Shown in pieces: positions 1 to 7,514 of a DNA stretch of 64,000 bases (positions are counted from its first letter, which is position 1; each line of letters opens with the position of its first letter). Origin of the DNA: Amycolatopsis mediterranei. Its GTDB lineage: Bacteria; Actinomycetota; Actinomycetes; Mycobacteriales; Pseudonocardiaceae. The position numbers were made by a program, and so were the translations under genes. The stretch is taken from positions 7,379,326 to 7,443,325 of the forward strand of contig NZ_CP100416.1 in assembly GCF_026017845.1 (NCBI RefSeq). The letters run 5' to 3'. The notes beneath the pieces are model-generated. The model saw only the letters and a program-made list of their open reading frames with translations. It was not told the origin of the DNA and ran no database searches.

Positions 1-133
<133 letters not shown>

Positions 134-183
134 ACTGCCGGCCGACCCCGATTTCGCTTCACCCGGAAAAGGCGGATGTCAAT

Positions 184-732
184 ATGTCGCGCATGGACAC
201 CGATTCCTGGCAAAAACCGCCCAGGGAAGTCCTGGGGCAGGTAGTGCCGATCCAGCAGTTCGTCGCCCGGACGGACGCCGTGGTCGCCGCGCTGCATTAC
301 GCGGTCGCCTTTCCCGAGGGCTGTGTGCTCGCGCTGCACCTGGCCGTCCGGCGAGGCCCGCTGGACGGCCCGGCGTGGAAACGTGTGACCGGAACCGACC
401 TCGACCTCGAGGCGCCCGAGGGCGGCTTGAAGTTCGGCGTCCGCCTCCCCGACGGCTCGAAGGTCACGACCGTCGAACACGCCATCCCCGGCTGGGCCCA
501 TCCCTCCGACACGCCGGAACGCCCCATGCTCGCCGAGGTCGGCGCCGGCTCCTCCAGCAACGACCGGTACTACGACCGTCATCAGCAGCTCTGGCTCCGG
601 CCGCTGCCGCCGCCAGGCCCCTTCGAATTCGTCTTCGCGTGGCCGAGCATGGGCCTCGATCCGACCGCCACCACACTCGACGGGAACGCCATCGTTCGCG
701 CGGCGGGCCACGCCGCACCCTTCTGGGCCTGA
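184..732 (+). CDS. hypothetical protein (182 aa)
   Basis: A soluble protein with no signal peptide or membrane segment. I start it at the ATG at 184; upstream in frame there is only the homopolymer tract. The first third (FVARTDAVVAALHYAVAFPEGC, shown here only as its pattern FVART...AVAFPEG) resembles the start of uncharacterised actinobacterial proteins in which an ART-D-x-V motif precedes a beta-rich body. The C-terminal half has an F-E-F-V-F-A-W-P strand that looks like the last strand of a sandwich. No catalytic motif is visible and function is unknown. It is followed by 53 bp and the convergent end of the sigma factor gene, so it stands alone. Confidence 0.6.
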   Translation: MSRMDTDSWQKPPREVLGQVVPIQQFVARTDAVVAALHYAVAFPEGCVLALHLAVRRGPLDGPAWKRVTGTDLDLEAPEGGLKFGVRLPDGSKVTTVEHAIPGWAHPSDTPERPMLAEVGAGSSSNDRYYDRHQQLWLRPLPPPGPFEFVFAWPSMGLDPTATTLDGNAIVRAAGHAAPFWA

Positions 733-785
733 CAAGCGACATCGAGCCGAGACGGCGCGCCCACGGACGCCGTCTGTCCAACAGG

Positions 786-2015
786 TCAGTCCAGCTCGGC
801 CGCCTTGCGCAGCAGCACCGAACGTTCCCGCTCGTTGGCGCACAGCCGGGCGGCCAGCTCCAGTTCGGCGCGCGCCTCCGGGCGGCGCCCCAGCCGCGTC
901 AGCAGCTCGCCGCGCACGGTCGGGACCAGGTGCGACCCGGCGAGCCGATCCGAGACGACCAGCTCGTCCACGATCGCCAGGGCCTCCTCCGGCCCCGAGG
1001 CCATGGCCACCGCCACCGCCCGGTTGAGCTCGACCACCGGCGAGGGCGCGACCCGGCCCAACGCCTCGTACAGCACCACGATCCGGTCCCAGCCGGTGGC
1101 TTCGACCGACGGCGCCGCGGCGTGCGTGGCCGCGATCGCGGCCTGAAGACCGTACGGGCCGAGGCCGCCGCCGGCCGAGGCCTTGGCCAGCGCGGCCAGC
1201 CCGCGGTGGATCGCCGAGACGTCCCACCGGCGCCGGTCCTGGTCCTCGAGCAGGACCGGCGAACCGTCCGGCGCGGTCCGGGCCGGGAAGCGCGCGGCCG
1301 TCAGCTCGCACAACGCGAGCAGGCCGTGCACCTCCGGTTCGTCCGGCAGCAGCGCGGCCAGCGTGCGGGCCAGCCGGATCGCCTCGTACGCCACCTCGGG
1401 GCGCACCAGCCGGTCCCCCGAAGTGGCCGTCGACCCCTCGGTGAAGATCACGTAGAGGACGCTGAGCACACCGCCCAGCCGCTCCCGGCGTTCGGCGGGC
1501 GGCGGCAGCTCGAACGGCACCCCGGCCGCCGCGATCGTCTTCTTGCCGCGGGTGATGCGGGCCTGCAGGGCCGGGACGGAAACCAGGAACGCCCGGGCGA
1601 TCTCCTGGCTCGACAGGCCGGCCACGACCCGCAGCGTCAGCGCCACCCGGGCCTCGGGCGAGAGCACCGGGTGGCAGCTGACGAACATCAGCGCGAGCAC
1701 GTCGTCGTCGATCCGGTCGGGATCGACTTCGTCGCCGGCCGCCGCGCCGAGCGCGGGATCGGTGGCCAGCACGGCATACCGGTCCCGGAGGGCGGCCCGG
1801 CGGCGGATCGCGTCGATCGCCCGCCGCCGGGCGGTGGCCATCAGCCAGCCGGCCGGATCGGCGGGCGGGGTGCGCGGCCACGACACCAGCGCCTCGGCCA
1901 CCGCCTCCTGGGCGGCGTCTTCGGCCAGCCCGAAATCCCCGGTGAACCGGGTCAGCGCGGCCACGATCCGCGCCGACTCGATCCGCCAGACGGCTTCCAC
2001 ATCGGGGGTGCTCAC
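786..2015 (-). CDS. ECF42-type RNA polymerase sigma factor with C-terminal TPR-like extension
   Basis: Sigma region 2 lies around residues 20-85 (FGLAEDAAQEAVAEAL, then a W-L-x-x-A-RR-AID segment) and sigma region 4 around residues 115-170 (LTLRVVAGLSSQEIARAFLVS helix-turn-helix). A long helical C-terminus of about 220 residues follows. The length of 409 aa and this extension are hallmarks of the ECF42 group, whose conserved neighbour is a DGPF/YCII protein, as found here. The GTG start at 2015 lies only 4 bp after the stop of the DGPF gene, so the two are probably translationally coupled. ECF42 factors lack a classical anti-sigma factor; the TPR-like tail is thought to control activity. A candidate autoregulatory promoter lies at 2430-2456. 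Confidence 0.92.
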   Translation of the reverse strand: MSTPDVEAVWRIESARIVAALTRFTGDFGLAEDAAQEAVAEALVSWPRTPPADPAGWLMATARRRAIDAIRRRAALRDRYAVLATDPALGAAAGDEVDPDRIDDDVLALMFVSCHPVLSPEARVALTLRVVAGLSSQEIARAFLVSVPALQARITRGKKTIAAAGVPFELPPPAERRERLGGVLSVLYVIFTEGSTATSGDRLVRPEVAYEAIRLARTLAALLPDEPEVHGLLALCELTAARFPARTAPDGSPVLLEDQDRRRWDVSAIHRGLAALAKASAGGGLGPYGLQAAIAATHAAAPSVEATGWDRIVVLYEALGRVAPSPVVELNRAVAVAMASGPEEALAIVDELVVSDRLAGSHLVPTVRGELLTRLGRRPEARAELELAARLCANERERSVLLRKAAELD

Positions 2016-2019
2016 CGGA

Positions 2020-2382
2020 TCAGTGCGGGGTCTCGTCGCCGCCGGGCACCCGCCGCACCTCGACCTTGGCCCCAGGAGCCGCGGGAACGCGCTTGGCCCA
2101 CTCGACCGCCTCTTCCTTCGAGGCGACGTCGATCAGGAAGAAGCCCCCGAAGAGTTCCTTGGTCTCCCCGTAGGGCCCATCGGTGACCACGGGCGTCTCT
2201 CCTCCGAAGTCGACGACAACGCCCTTGGCGGGGTCGTCCAGCCCTTCGGCGGCGACGTAGACACCGGCCTTGAACAGGTCGTCGATGAACTGGCGGCTGG
2301 TGGCGATCATCTCGTCGATGTTCGCCATCATGGCCGCGTTCGACTCGTCGGTGCCCCGCATGATCAGCAGGTACTTCGGCAT
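2020..2382 (-). CDS. DGPF-domain (YCII-related) protein, ECF42 partner
   Basis: A 120-residue protein starting MPKYLLIMRG and containing the signature DGPYGET (about residues 75-81) followed by KELFGGFFLIDV, typical of the DGPF/YCII fold, a small ferredoxin-like dimer. The ATG at 2382 was preferred over longer frames because GAGGAGA sits just upstream and homology begins at this methionine. Proteins of this family nearly always accompany ECF42 sigma factors and are their usual target genes; the biochemical role is not established. It is the first gene of the two-gene unit, 4 bp before the sigma factor start. Confidence 0.9.
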   Translation of the reverse strand: MPKYLLIMRGTDESNAAMMANIDEMIATSRQFIDDLFKAGVYVAAEGLDDPAKGVVVDFGGETPVVTDGPYGETKELFGGFFLIDVASKEEAVEWAKRVPAAPGAKVEVRRVPGGDETPH

Positions 2383-2429
2383 CTCGGTCTCCTCGTCCGG
2401 CGGGCCGCTCCGGGCCCGTGCGCCCTCTG

Positions 2430-2456
2430 GTCGAACGGGCGGCTCACGGATCGACA
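2430..2456 (-). promoter_or_regulatory. candidate ECF42-dependent promoter
   Basis: Read on the minus strand, TGTCGA (2456-2451) is followed after 17 bp by CGAC (2433-2430), about 48 bp before the DGPF start codon. From memory, the described ECF42 consensus is TGTCGA at -35 and CGA/TC at -10, so this fits autoregulation of the DGPF-sigma unit. It is a pattern match only. Confidence 0.55.
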
Positions 2457-2495
2457 CGGCACCGGAGATATTTTCCCGCACCCCGGCCGGGGGTG

Positions 2496-3350
2496 TTATC
2501 GCGCGAGGAACTCCAAGGCCTTGCCGACGAACTCGGCGTGGAACTGGAAGATGCCGCCGTGGCCGGCGTCGGGATAGATCACCAGTTCGCTGTCGGGTAG
2601 GCGGCTGGCCAGGTCGCGGGTGTTGCCGGTCGGCACCATCCGGTCGTGGTCGCCGTTGGCGACCAGCACGGGCTGGCGGATGCCGGAGAGGTCGGCCGGC
2701 TTTTCCAGGCCCCAGCGGTGGATGGCCTTGAGCTGGGCGACGTAGGCCCTCGGCGCGATCGGCTTGTCCCGGTTGTCCTTGCGTTCCTTCAACCGGGCCA
2801 GGAACTCCTGGCCCGCCCGCTTCCCGTTCGAGGTCCGGGTGAAGAAGAGGAACTGCTTCGGGTCCTGCAGCGTCAGCAACGCCCGGACGGTGTCGAGGTT
2901 CGAAATCCGGGTGACGTCCTTGATGCCCTCGCCCCCGGCGGGCCCGGTGCCGGCGACGATCAGCTTGCGGACCAGCTCCGGCTCGGTCTGGACGATCACC
3001 TGGGCGATCATGCCGCCCATCGAGAAGCCGAGGAGGTCGACCTTCGGCAGGCCGAGCGCGCGGATGAAGGTGACGGCGTCGGCCGCCATCGCCTGGATCG
3101 ACTTCGGGGTCGTGCCGGTGGACGCGCCCACGCCGCGGTTGTCGAAGGCGATGACCCGGTGACGCGCGGCGATCCCGTCGACGACGCGCGGGTCCCAGTT
3201 GTCGAGGACCGCGGCGAGGTGGGTCAGGAAGACCACCGGGACACCGGTCTTCGGGCCGAGCTCGCGGTAGGCGAAGTCGACGCCGCCGGCGGAGACCGTG
3301 CGGGTCGGCGCGTCCCGGTAGGACGTCACGACGTCTTGGCTGCTGTTCAT
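2496..3350 (-). CDS. alpha/beta-fold hydrolase
   Basis: A 284-residue single-domain alpha/beta hydrolase. The nucleophile elbow GFSMGG places the catalytic Ser at about residue 110. The acid is Asp234 or Asp236 in NGDHD and the base is His264 in DAGHGG. The oxyanion region F-L-T-H-L near residue 41 departs from the common HG motif. The sequence DNRGVGAST and the overall arrangement resemble non-haem haloperoxidase/esterase-like hydrolases, so the substrate cannot be assigned. It is separated from the TetR gene by 123 bp that contain a perfect 14-bp palindrome (3402-3415), suggesting repression by that TetR protein. Confidence 0.88.
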   Translation of the reverse strand: MNSSQDVVTSYRDAPTRTVSAGGVDFAYRELGPKTGVPVVFLTHLAAVLDNWDPRVVDGIAARHRVIAFDNRGVGASTGTTPKSIQAMAADAVTFIRALGLPKVDLLGFSMGGMIAQVIVQTEPELVRKLIVAGTGPAGGEGIKDVTRISNLDTVRALLTLQDPKQFLFFTRTSNGKRAGQEFLARLKERKDNRDKPIAPRAYVAQLKAIHRWGLEKPADLSGIRQPVLVANGDHDRMVPTGNTRDLASRLPDSELVIYPDAGHGGIFQFHAEFVGKALEFLAR

Positions 3351-3401
3351 GGTTCGTCCTGTTCGGTCGGTTGCCGGGGAAGAGCTGGGGTCACGCTTTA
3401 T

Positions 3402-3415
3402 ATTATGACCATAAT
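3402..3415. promoter_or_regulatory. operator-like palindrome upstream of the hydrolase gene
   Basis: ATTATG-AC-CATAAT is a perfect 6+2+6 inverted repeat, about 52 bp upstream of the hydrolase start and in AT-rich sequence that stands out from its surroundings. Its right half CATAAT also ends both repeats at 4087-4100 and 4150-4163, so all three are probably sites for the TetR protein encoded at 3474-4058. Confidence 0.6.
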
Positions 3416-3473
3416 TTCATGAGCGGTGCAAGCGGCACCCCGAGCGATCCCGAGATCCCGGCCCGGCGGCCGA

Positions 3474-4058
3474 TCAGCCTTCGGACGCGTCCAGCACCGT
3501 CAGCGCATTGCGGACCCCCTGCTCCAGGATGTCGTCGGAGAGCTGCCGGTCGGCCAAGGCGCGAGCGAGCTGCAGGGTCCCGGCCATCAGGGCGTAGATG
3601 CCGAGGGTCTTGGTGCGCACCGACGCCGGGTCGTGCGGCGCCAGGCGGGCGGCGATGTCGTCGATGACGGCCACCACGCTGGTGGTGTAGGTCTCCTTCG
3701 TCGGATCCGCGCACCGGGTGATCTCGTCCAGCAGCGCGGCGGACGGGCAGCCTTCCTCGGGAAGGTCACGGTGCTCGGGCGAGAGGTAAGTGCGCACCAT
3801 CTGCTCGACACCGTCGCGGCCGGGCGGGAACGAGGTGAGCCACTCGCGCTGGCCGCGCAGCTGCTCCGAGACGACGGTGGCGACCAGGTCTTCCTTGGAT
3901 TCGAAGTGGGCGTAGAAGGCGCCGTTGGTCAGGCCGGCGTCCTTCATGAGCGTGGCGACCCCGGAGCCGTCGATCCCATCGCGCTTGAGCCGGCGTCCGG
4001 CCGCCTCGATGATCCGCTGCCGCGTCACCTGCTTGTGCTCTTTCGCGTACCGCACCAC
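3474..4058 (-). CDS. TetR-family transcriptional regulator
   Basis: About 194 residues if started at the GTG at 4058 (the next GTG, 4055, is equally possible). The open frame extends to 4196, but that extension would cross both operator repeats and has no family homology. The N-terminal helix-turn-helix reads RQRIIEAAGRRL...GVATLMKDAGLTNGAFYAHF, the TetR recognition pattern. The C-terminal ligand domain, with EGCPSAALLDEI and a Y-T-T-S-V-V segment, resembles the group of regulators that control reductive or oxidative enzymes. It lies between an alpha/beta hydrolase transcribed in the same direction and a divergent oxidoreductase; both promoters carry related sites. Confidence 0.9.
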   Translation of the reverse strand: MVRYAKEHKQVTRQRIIEAAGRRLKRDGIDGSGVATLMKDAGLTNGAFYAHFESKEDLVATVVSEQLRGQREWLTSFPPGRDGVEQMVRTYLSPEHRDLPEEGCPSAALLDEITRCADPTKETYTTSVVAVIDDIAARLAPHDPASVRTKTLGIYALMAGTLQLARALADRQLSDDILEQGVRNALTVLDASEG

Positions 4059-4086
4059 GCGCGCCTCCACTCGATGCCCCGATGTT

Positions 4087-4100
4087 AGTACGATCATAAT
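4087..4100. promoter_or_regulatory. operator-like repeat, copy 1
   Basis: AGTACG-AT-CATAAT lies just upstream of the TetR start. It is part of a 17-bp sequence (4086-4102) repeated exactly at 4149-4165. The centre-to-centre distance is 63 bp, close to six helical turns, which would put two bound dimers on the same face of the DNA. It probably mediates autoregulation. Confidence 0.6.
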
Positions 4101-4149
4101 CTGAATCTGGCCAGACCCCTTGCACCCCCGCCCCGCCGAGTCATATTGT

Positions 4150-4163
4150 AGTACGATCATAAT
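4150..4163. promoter_or_regulatory. operator-like repeat, copy 2
   Basis: The second copy of the 17-bp repeat, 19 bp upstream of the oxidoreductase start codon, where a bound repressor would block transcription or initiation. Confidence 0.6.
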
Positions 4164-4182
4164 CTCAAGGCGGGTGGCTGAC

Positions 4183-5202
4183 ATGAGGGCGTTCATCGTC
4201 GATCGTTACGGGAAGAACGACAACGAACTCCGGGCCGGCGACGTACCGGAACCCACCGTCGGCGCCCACGACGTGCTGGTCCAGGTGCACGCCGCCGGCG
4301 TCAACGCCCTGGATTCGAAGATCAGGGACGGGGAGTTCAAGCTCTTCCTCCCCTACCGCCCCCCGTTCGTCCTGGGCAACGACGTCGCCGGGGTGGTGAC
4401 CCGTGTCGGGGCCCGCGTGCGCGAGTTCAAGCCCGGCGACGCGGTCTACGCGCGCCCGGGCAAGGACCGGATCGGCACCTTCGCCGAGTTCATCGCCGTC
4501 CACGAAGGCGACCTGGCCCGGAAGCCGAAGCGCCTCACGATGGAGGAAGCCGCATCGATCCCGCTCGTCGGCCTGACCGCGTGGCAGGCCCTGATCGAAC
4601 GCGCCCACCTGCGGAAGGGCCAGAAGGTCTTCATCCAGGCGGGTTCGGGTGGCGTGGGAACGTTCGCGATCCAGCTGGCGAAGCACCTCGGCGCGACCGT
4701 GGCCACGACCACGAGCACCGCGAACGCCGGCTTGGTCGAGCGCCTCGGCGCGGACATCGTGATCGACTACCGCAAGGACGACTTCGAAACCGTCCTGCAC
4801 GACTACGACGTGGTCCTGCACAGCCTCGACAACGAAACGCTCAAGAAGTCCCTCCGGGTCCTGAGACCCGGCGGCAAGCTCATCTCCCTCTCCGGCCCGC
4901 CCGACCCGGACTTCGCCAGGGAGATGGGAAAACCGTGGATCCTGCGCCCGGCAACACGGGTGCTCAGCCACGGAATCCGGACGGCGGCCAAGCGCCGCGA
5001 GGTGGACTATTCGTTCCTCTTCATGCGAGCGAGCGGCACCCGGCTCCGCGAGATCACCAGCCTCATCGACGACGGTGTCATCGAGCCGGTCGTGGACCGG
5101 GTCTTCCCCTTCGAGTCGACCAACGAGGCCATGACGTACGTCGAAGAAGGGCACGCCAGGGGGAAGGTCGTCGTCAAGGTTCGCCGGACGGAGGTTCCGT
5201 AA
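4183..5202 (+). CDS. zinc-free NADP-dependent oxidoreductase of the quinone reductase/zeta-crystallin type
   Basis: A 339-residue medium-chain dehydrogenase/reductase. The N-terminal GroES-like domain ends around residue 120. The nucleotide-binding site AGSGGVGTFAIQLAK lies at about residues 151-165, followed by a Rossmann fold with TTTSTAN as the likely phosphate-contacting loop. The cysteine ligands of zinc alcohol dehydrogenases are absent, and the motif GLTAWQAL and the pattern N-D-V-A-G-V-V fit quinone reductases. It probably reduces quinones or alpha,beta-unsaturated carbonyls with NADPH in the cytoplasm. The ATG at 4183 has AAGGCGG upstream; longer starts would cross the operator. It is divergent from the TetR gene. 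Confidence 0.9.
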   Translation: MRAFIVDRYGKNDNELRAGDVPEPTVGAHDVLVQVHAAGVNALDSKIRDGEFKLFLPYRPPFVLGNDVAGVVTRVGARVREFKPGDAVYARPGKDRIGTFAEFIAVHEGDLARKPKRLTMEEAASIPLVGLTAWQALIERAHLRKGQKVFIQAGSGGVGTFAIQLAKHLGATVATTTSTANAGLVERLGADIVIDYRKDDFETVLHDYDVVLHSLDNETLKKSLRVLRPGGKLISLSGPPDPDFAREMGKPWILRPATRVLSHGIRTAAKRREVDYSFLFMRASGTRLREITSLIDDGVIEPVVDRVFPFESTNEAMTYVEEGHARGKVVVKVRRTEVP

Positions 5203-5220
5203 TCGGGCGCGCCGCCTGGC

Positions 5221-6330
5221 TTATTTCAGCGCCACGACGAAGTCCGCGCCGATCTTCCCGTAAGCGGTCGCCGTCGCCGTGATCGTCCCCGCGCTGAGCA
5301 CGGTCGATCCGGCGGTCTCGATCAGGACGTACAGCAGGTTGACGTCGACGAGGGTGCTGAACCGGTCCTCGAACCACAGAGGCCGGTTTTCGGTGACCTG
5401 CTGGGCCTGGCCCGGTTCGGCCTTGACCAGCAGCACGTGACTCATCCCGTCGGTCGTGTGCAGGTCTTCGTGCAGCGCCGCCGCCGAAAGCAGCGAGCGC
5501 TTGGCGTTCGGCGGGACGACCCGAATGGCCGCGTTGAACGTGTCGATGGCCGCTACCACCGAGTCGATCTGCTCGACACGGCCACTCAGCTCCTGAGCTT
5601 CGGGGCTCCCCGCGGGAGGCCGCCGGTTGCCGAGGTCCGTCTTCCGCTCGACGAGCTGTTGCCGCATACCGCCCACCACCGCGACGGCGCCGTAGATCTC
5701 ACCCCGGGGCAGCAGCCGGAAGTCGTCGTGCACGACGGGCACTTGCAGTGCCGAGGCGAGGAGTGCACCGACCACCGCCGCTGCCGCCGCCAGATCGTTC
5801 ACGGTAACCGTGGCTGTGGCCACCGAACGCTGGGTCGTCAGCAAGGAAAGAGCGGAGGGAAGGGCACTGGCGACGACCGCCGCGACGTCGGCGGCCAGCG
5901 CCATCTCGTCTCCTTCCTCCGGCGGCAGGAGCGCTGCTGCGGCACGCTGGAGCTGCTCGAGACCGGACCTGACTTCGGCGTAAGCGGCGTCCGCCGTCGC
6001 CAGGTCCGCGTCGCTGGTGACGAGCAACCTGCGCCATCCGGTTCTGTCTTCAGGGAGCTTCGCGGGCACCGCGCCGGCAGCTTTCGCGAGCGCGCGGTAA
6101 GTCAGGGAGGTCCCCAGAATCGCCGGGCCGTCCTTGACTTCGAGAACGCTGTCCTTGACCTTGCCGAAGTCCGGTACCAGCTCGGCGAGCCGGCTGGTTC
6201 GCGCGTCCGTGGCGTCCTGCTCGGCTTTGGCCGCCGCACTACGCGCCTCGGCTTCGGCTTTGGCCACGTCGGCCTGGTCCATCCGCTGCTGGAGGTCGTC
6301 CGGCAAGCTGTGGTCTGCTGGAGGTGTCAT
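5221..6330 (-). CDS. last gene of the conflict island: uncharacterised protein with coiled coil and two hydrophobic helices
   Basis: 369 residues with no family I recognise. Residues 12-50 are a charged Ala/Glu-rich coiled coil. Two Ala/Leu/Val-rich stretches follow at about 143-165 and 179-200, hydrophobic enough to enter a membrane, separated by TTQRSVATATVTVND. The C-terminal part is mixed, with a beta-rich end (AGSTVLSAGTITATATAYG). There is no signal peptide. The ATG at 6330 overlaps the stop of the protease gene (ATGA), so synthesis is tied to it. Position and features would suit a membrane-directed effector or a partner of the upstream protease and NTPase, but that is inference from context. 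Confidence 0.75.
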   Translation of the reverse strand: MTPPADHSLPDDLQQRMDQADVAKAEAEARSAAAKAEQDATDARTSRLAELVPDFGKVKDSVLEVKDGPAILGTSLTYRALAKAAGAVPAKLPEDRTGWRRLLVTSDADLATADAAYAEVRSGLEQLQRAAAALLPPEEGDEMALAADVAAVVASALPSALSLLTTQRSVATATVTVNDLAAAAAVVGALLASALQVPVVHDDFRLLPRGEIYGAVAVVGGMRQQLVERKTDLGNRRPPAGSPEAQELSGRVEQIDSVVAAIDTFNAAIRVVPPNAKRSLLSAAALHEDLHTTDGMSHVLLVKAEPGQAQQVTENRPLWFEDRFSTLVDVNLLYVLIETAGSTVLSAGTITATATAYGKIGADFVVALK

Positions 6331-7514
6331 TTCGGTGCTCCTTGGCTGGACGCCACCTCTTCGAGCAGGTCGGGCCGGGTCCGGCCGAGGTGGTCGAGGA
6401 TCGCGGTGATGGGCGTGCCGTAGTTCTCCTGCCTGATGGTCTTGCCCCACACCGACATCGGCTGGCCCGGAATGGTCTGGAAACCACGGTGCAGCGCAGC
6501 GACGAACCAGGCGTCGTCACAGATCGGCGAGCCGGACGAACCGCCGGCGGTGTCGGTGAGGTAGCTCAGCCGGTCCCCGGTACCGGCCACCACGAAGTTG
6601 TTCCGGAAACCCAGCCTCATCGGGTCACCGGCCGGGTGCTGCAGGACGTTGACGCGCTCCCGCAGTGGATTGGCTCGCGGTTTGATGATCGGAGCGTCCC
6701 GCAGTCGCATCGGCTGCCGGGGAACGGATCCCGTGGGCAGCCGCAGGATCGCGTAGTCGAGTTCCCGATCGAAGGCGACGCACCCCTCCGACGGCACGCT
6801 GCACACCTCGGAGTCCGTCCGGTAGTAGTCGAAGACCACTTCGGTCACCTTGGCCTGGTGCTCGAAGTCCACGTCGGACGCCGCGGGCTCCCTGGCCAGC
6901 CGGGCGTTCATCACGTGGAAGTTGGTGATCAGCAAACCCGGCGCGAGCAGCCAGCCGGTGCCGAGGCCGACATCGGGCACGCCGCGTGGCAGCGTGGAGG
7001 GGACGCCGCCGAAATGGCGAGGAACCAGCAGCTTGGCCACGGAACGGGACACCCGGGCGCCGTCGTGCAGGAACCCGACATCGAGGGTGTCGTCTTCGAC
7101 GATCGTGATTTCCAGTTCCCCATCCGTGCGGGGGAGCTCGGCGGCGTCGGTGGGAGCGGCCGCCGGTGCGTCACTCGGTGACGTGGTCGGCGGCGCGATC
7201 CCGTCGACCGACACGATCTCCAAGGCGCGCCGGAACACCAGTTCTTCTTCAGTGCCGGCGGACAGCAGGATCGCGTTGTTCAACCAGGTCTGCAGGGGCA
7301 CCTCGCCGGACAGGAGCACACGTGTGCCGTTCATCCGGCTGGTCAGCGTGAGCAGCTTGGCCACCCCCGTACCACCGGTCGTGAAGGCATCGACGAAGGC
7401 CCGCGAGATGCCGGCGGCCAGGGCAAGCCGGTTCTGCTCATCGGCGAACCCCAGGTCGATCGCGGCCCGGCGCACCTCCTCCAGCGCTGCGTCGTTCAAG
7501 TAAGTGAACGTCAT
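6327..7514 (-). CDS. trypsin-like serine protease with N-terminal effector-associated-type helical domain
   Basis: A 395-residue protein. Residues 5-100 form a helical domain (ALEEVRRAAIDLGF... TWLNNAILL) resembling the effector-associated adaptor domains of NTP-dependent conflict systems. After a Pro/Ala-rich linker (about 106-130) comes a trypsin-fold domain: His200 in LLITNFHV, Asp253 in ELDYAIL and Ser327 in AGGSSGSP, so the triad is intact. There is no signal peptide, so it should act in the cytoplasm, unlike most secreted trypsins. It overlaps the upstream NTPase gene (7511-7514) and the downstream unknown gene by 4 nt each. The likely role is an effector or processing protease activated by the NTPase through domain pairing. 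Confidence 0.85.
   Translation of the reverse strand: MTFTYLNDAALEEVRRAAIDLGFADEQNRLALAAGISRAFVDAFTTGGTGVAKLLTLTSRMNGTRVLLSGEVPLQTWLNNAILLSAGTEEELVFRRALEIVSVDGIAPPTTSPSDAPAAAPTDAAELPRTDGELEITIVEDDTLDVGFLHDGARVSRSVAKLLVPRHFGGVPSTLPRGVPDVGLGTGWLLAPGLLITNFHVMNARLAREPAASDVDFEHQAKVTEVVFDYYRTDSEVCSVPSEGCVAFDRELDYAILRLPTGSVPRQPMRLRDAPIIKPRANPLRERVNVLQHPAGDPMRLGFRNNFVVAGTGDRLSYLTDTAGGSSGSPICDDAWFVAALHRGFQTIPGQPMSVWGKTIRQENYGTPITAILDHLGRTRPDLLEEVASSQGAPK

Noticed and set aside
4059-4196. Longer start for the TetR at 3474
   Set aside because: The extension crosses two operator repeats and has no TetR-like residues before VRYAKEHKQ.
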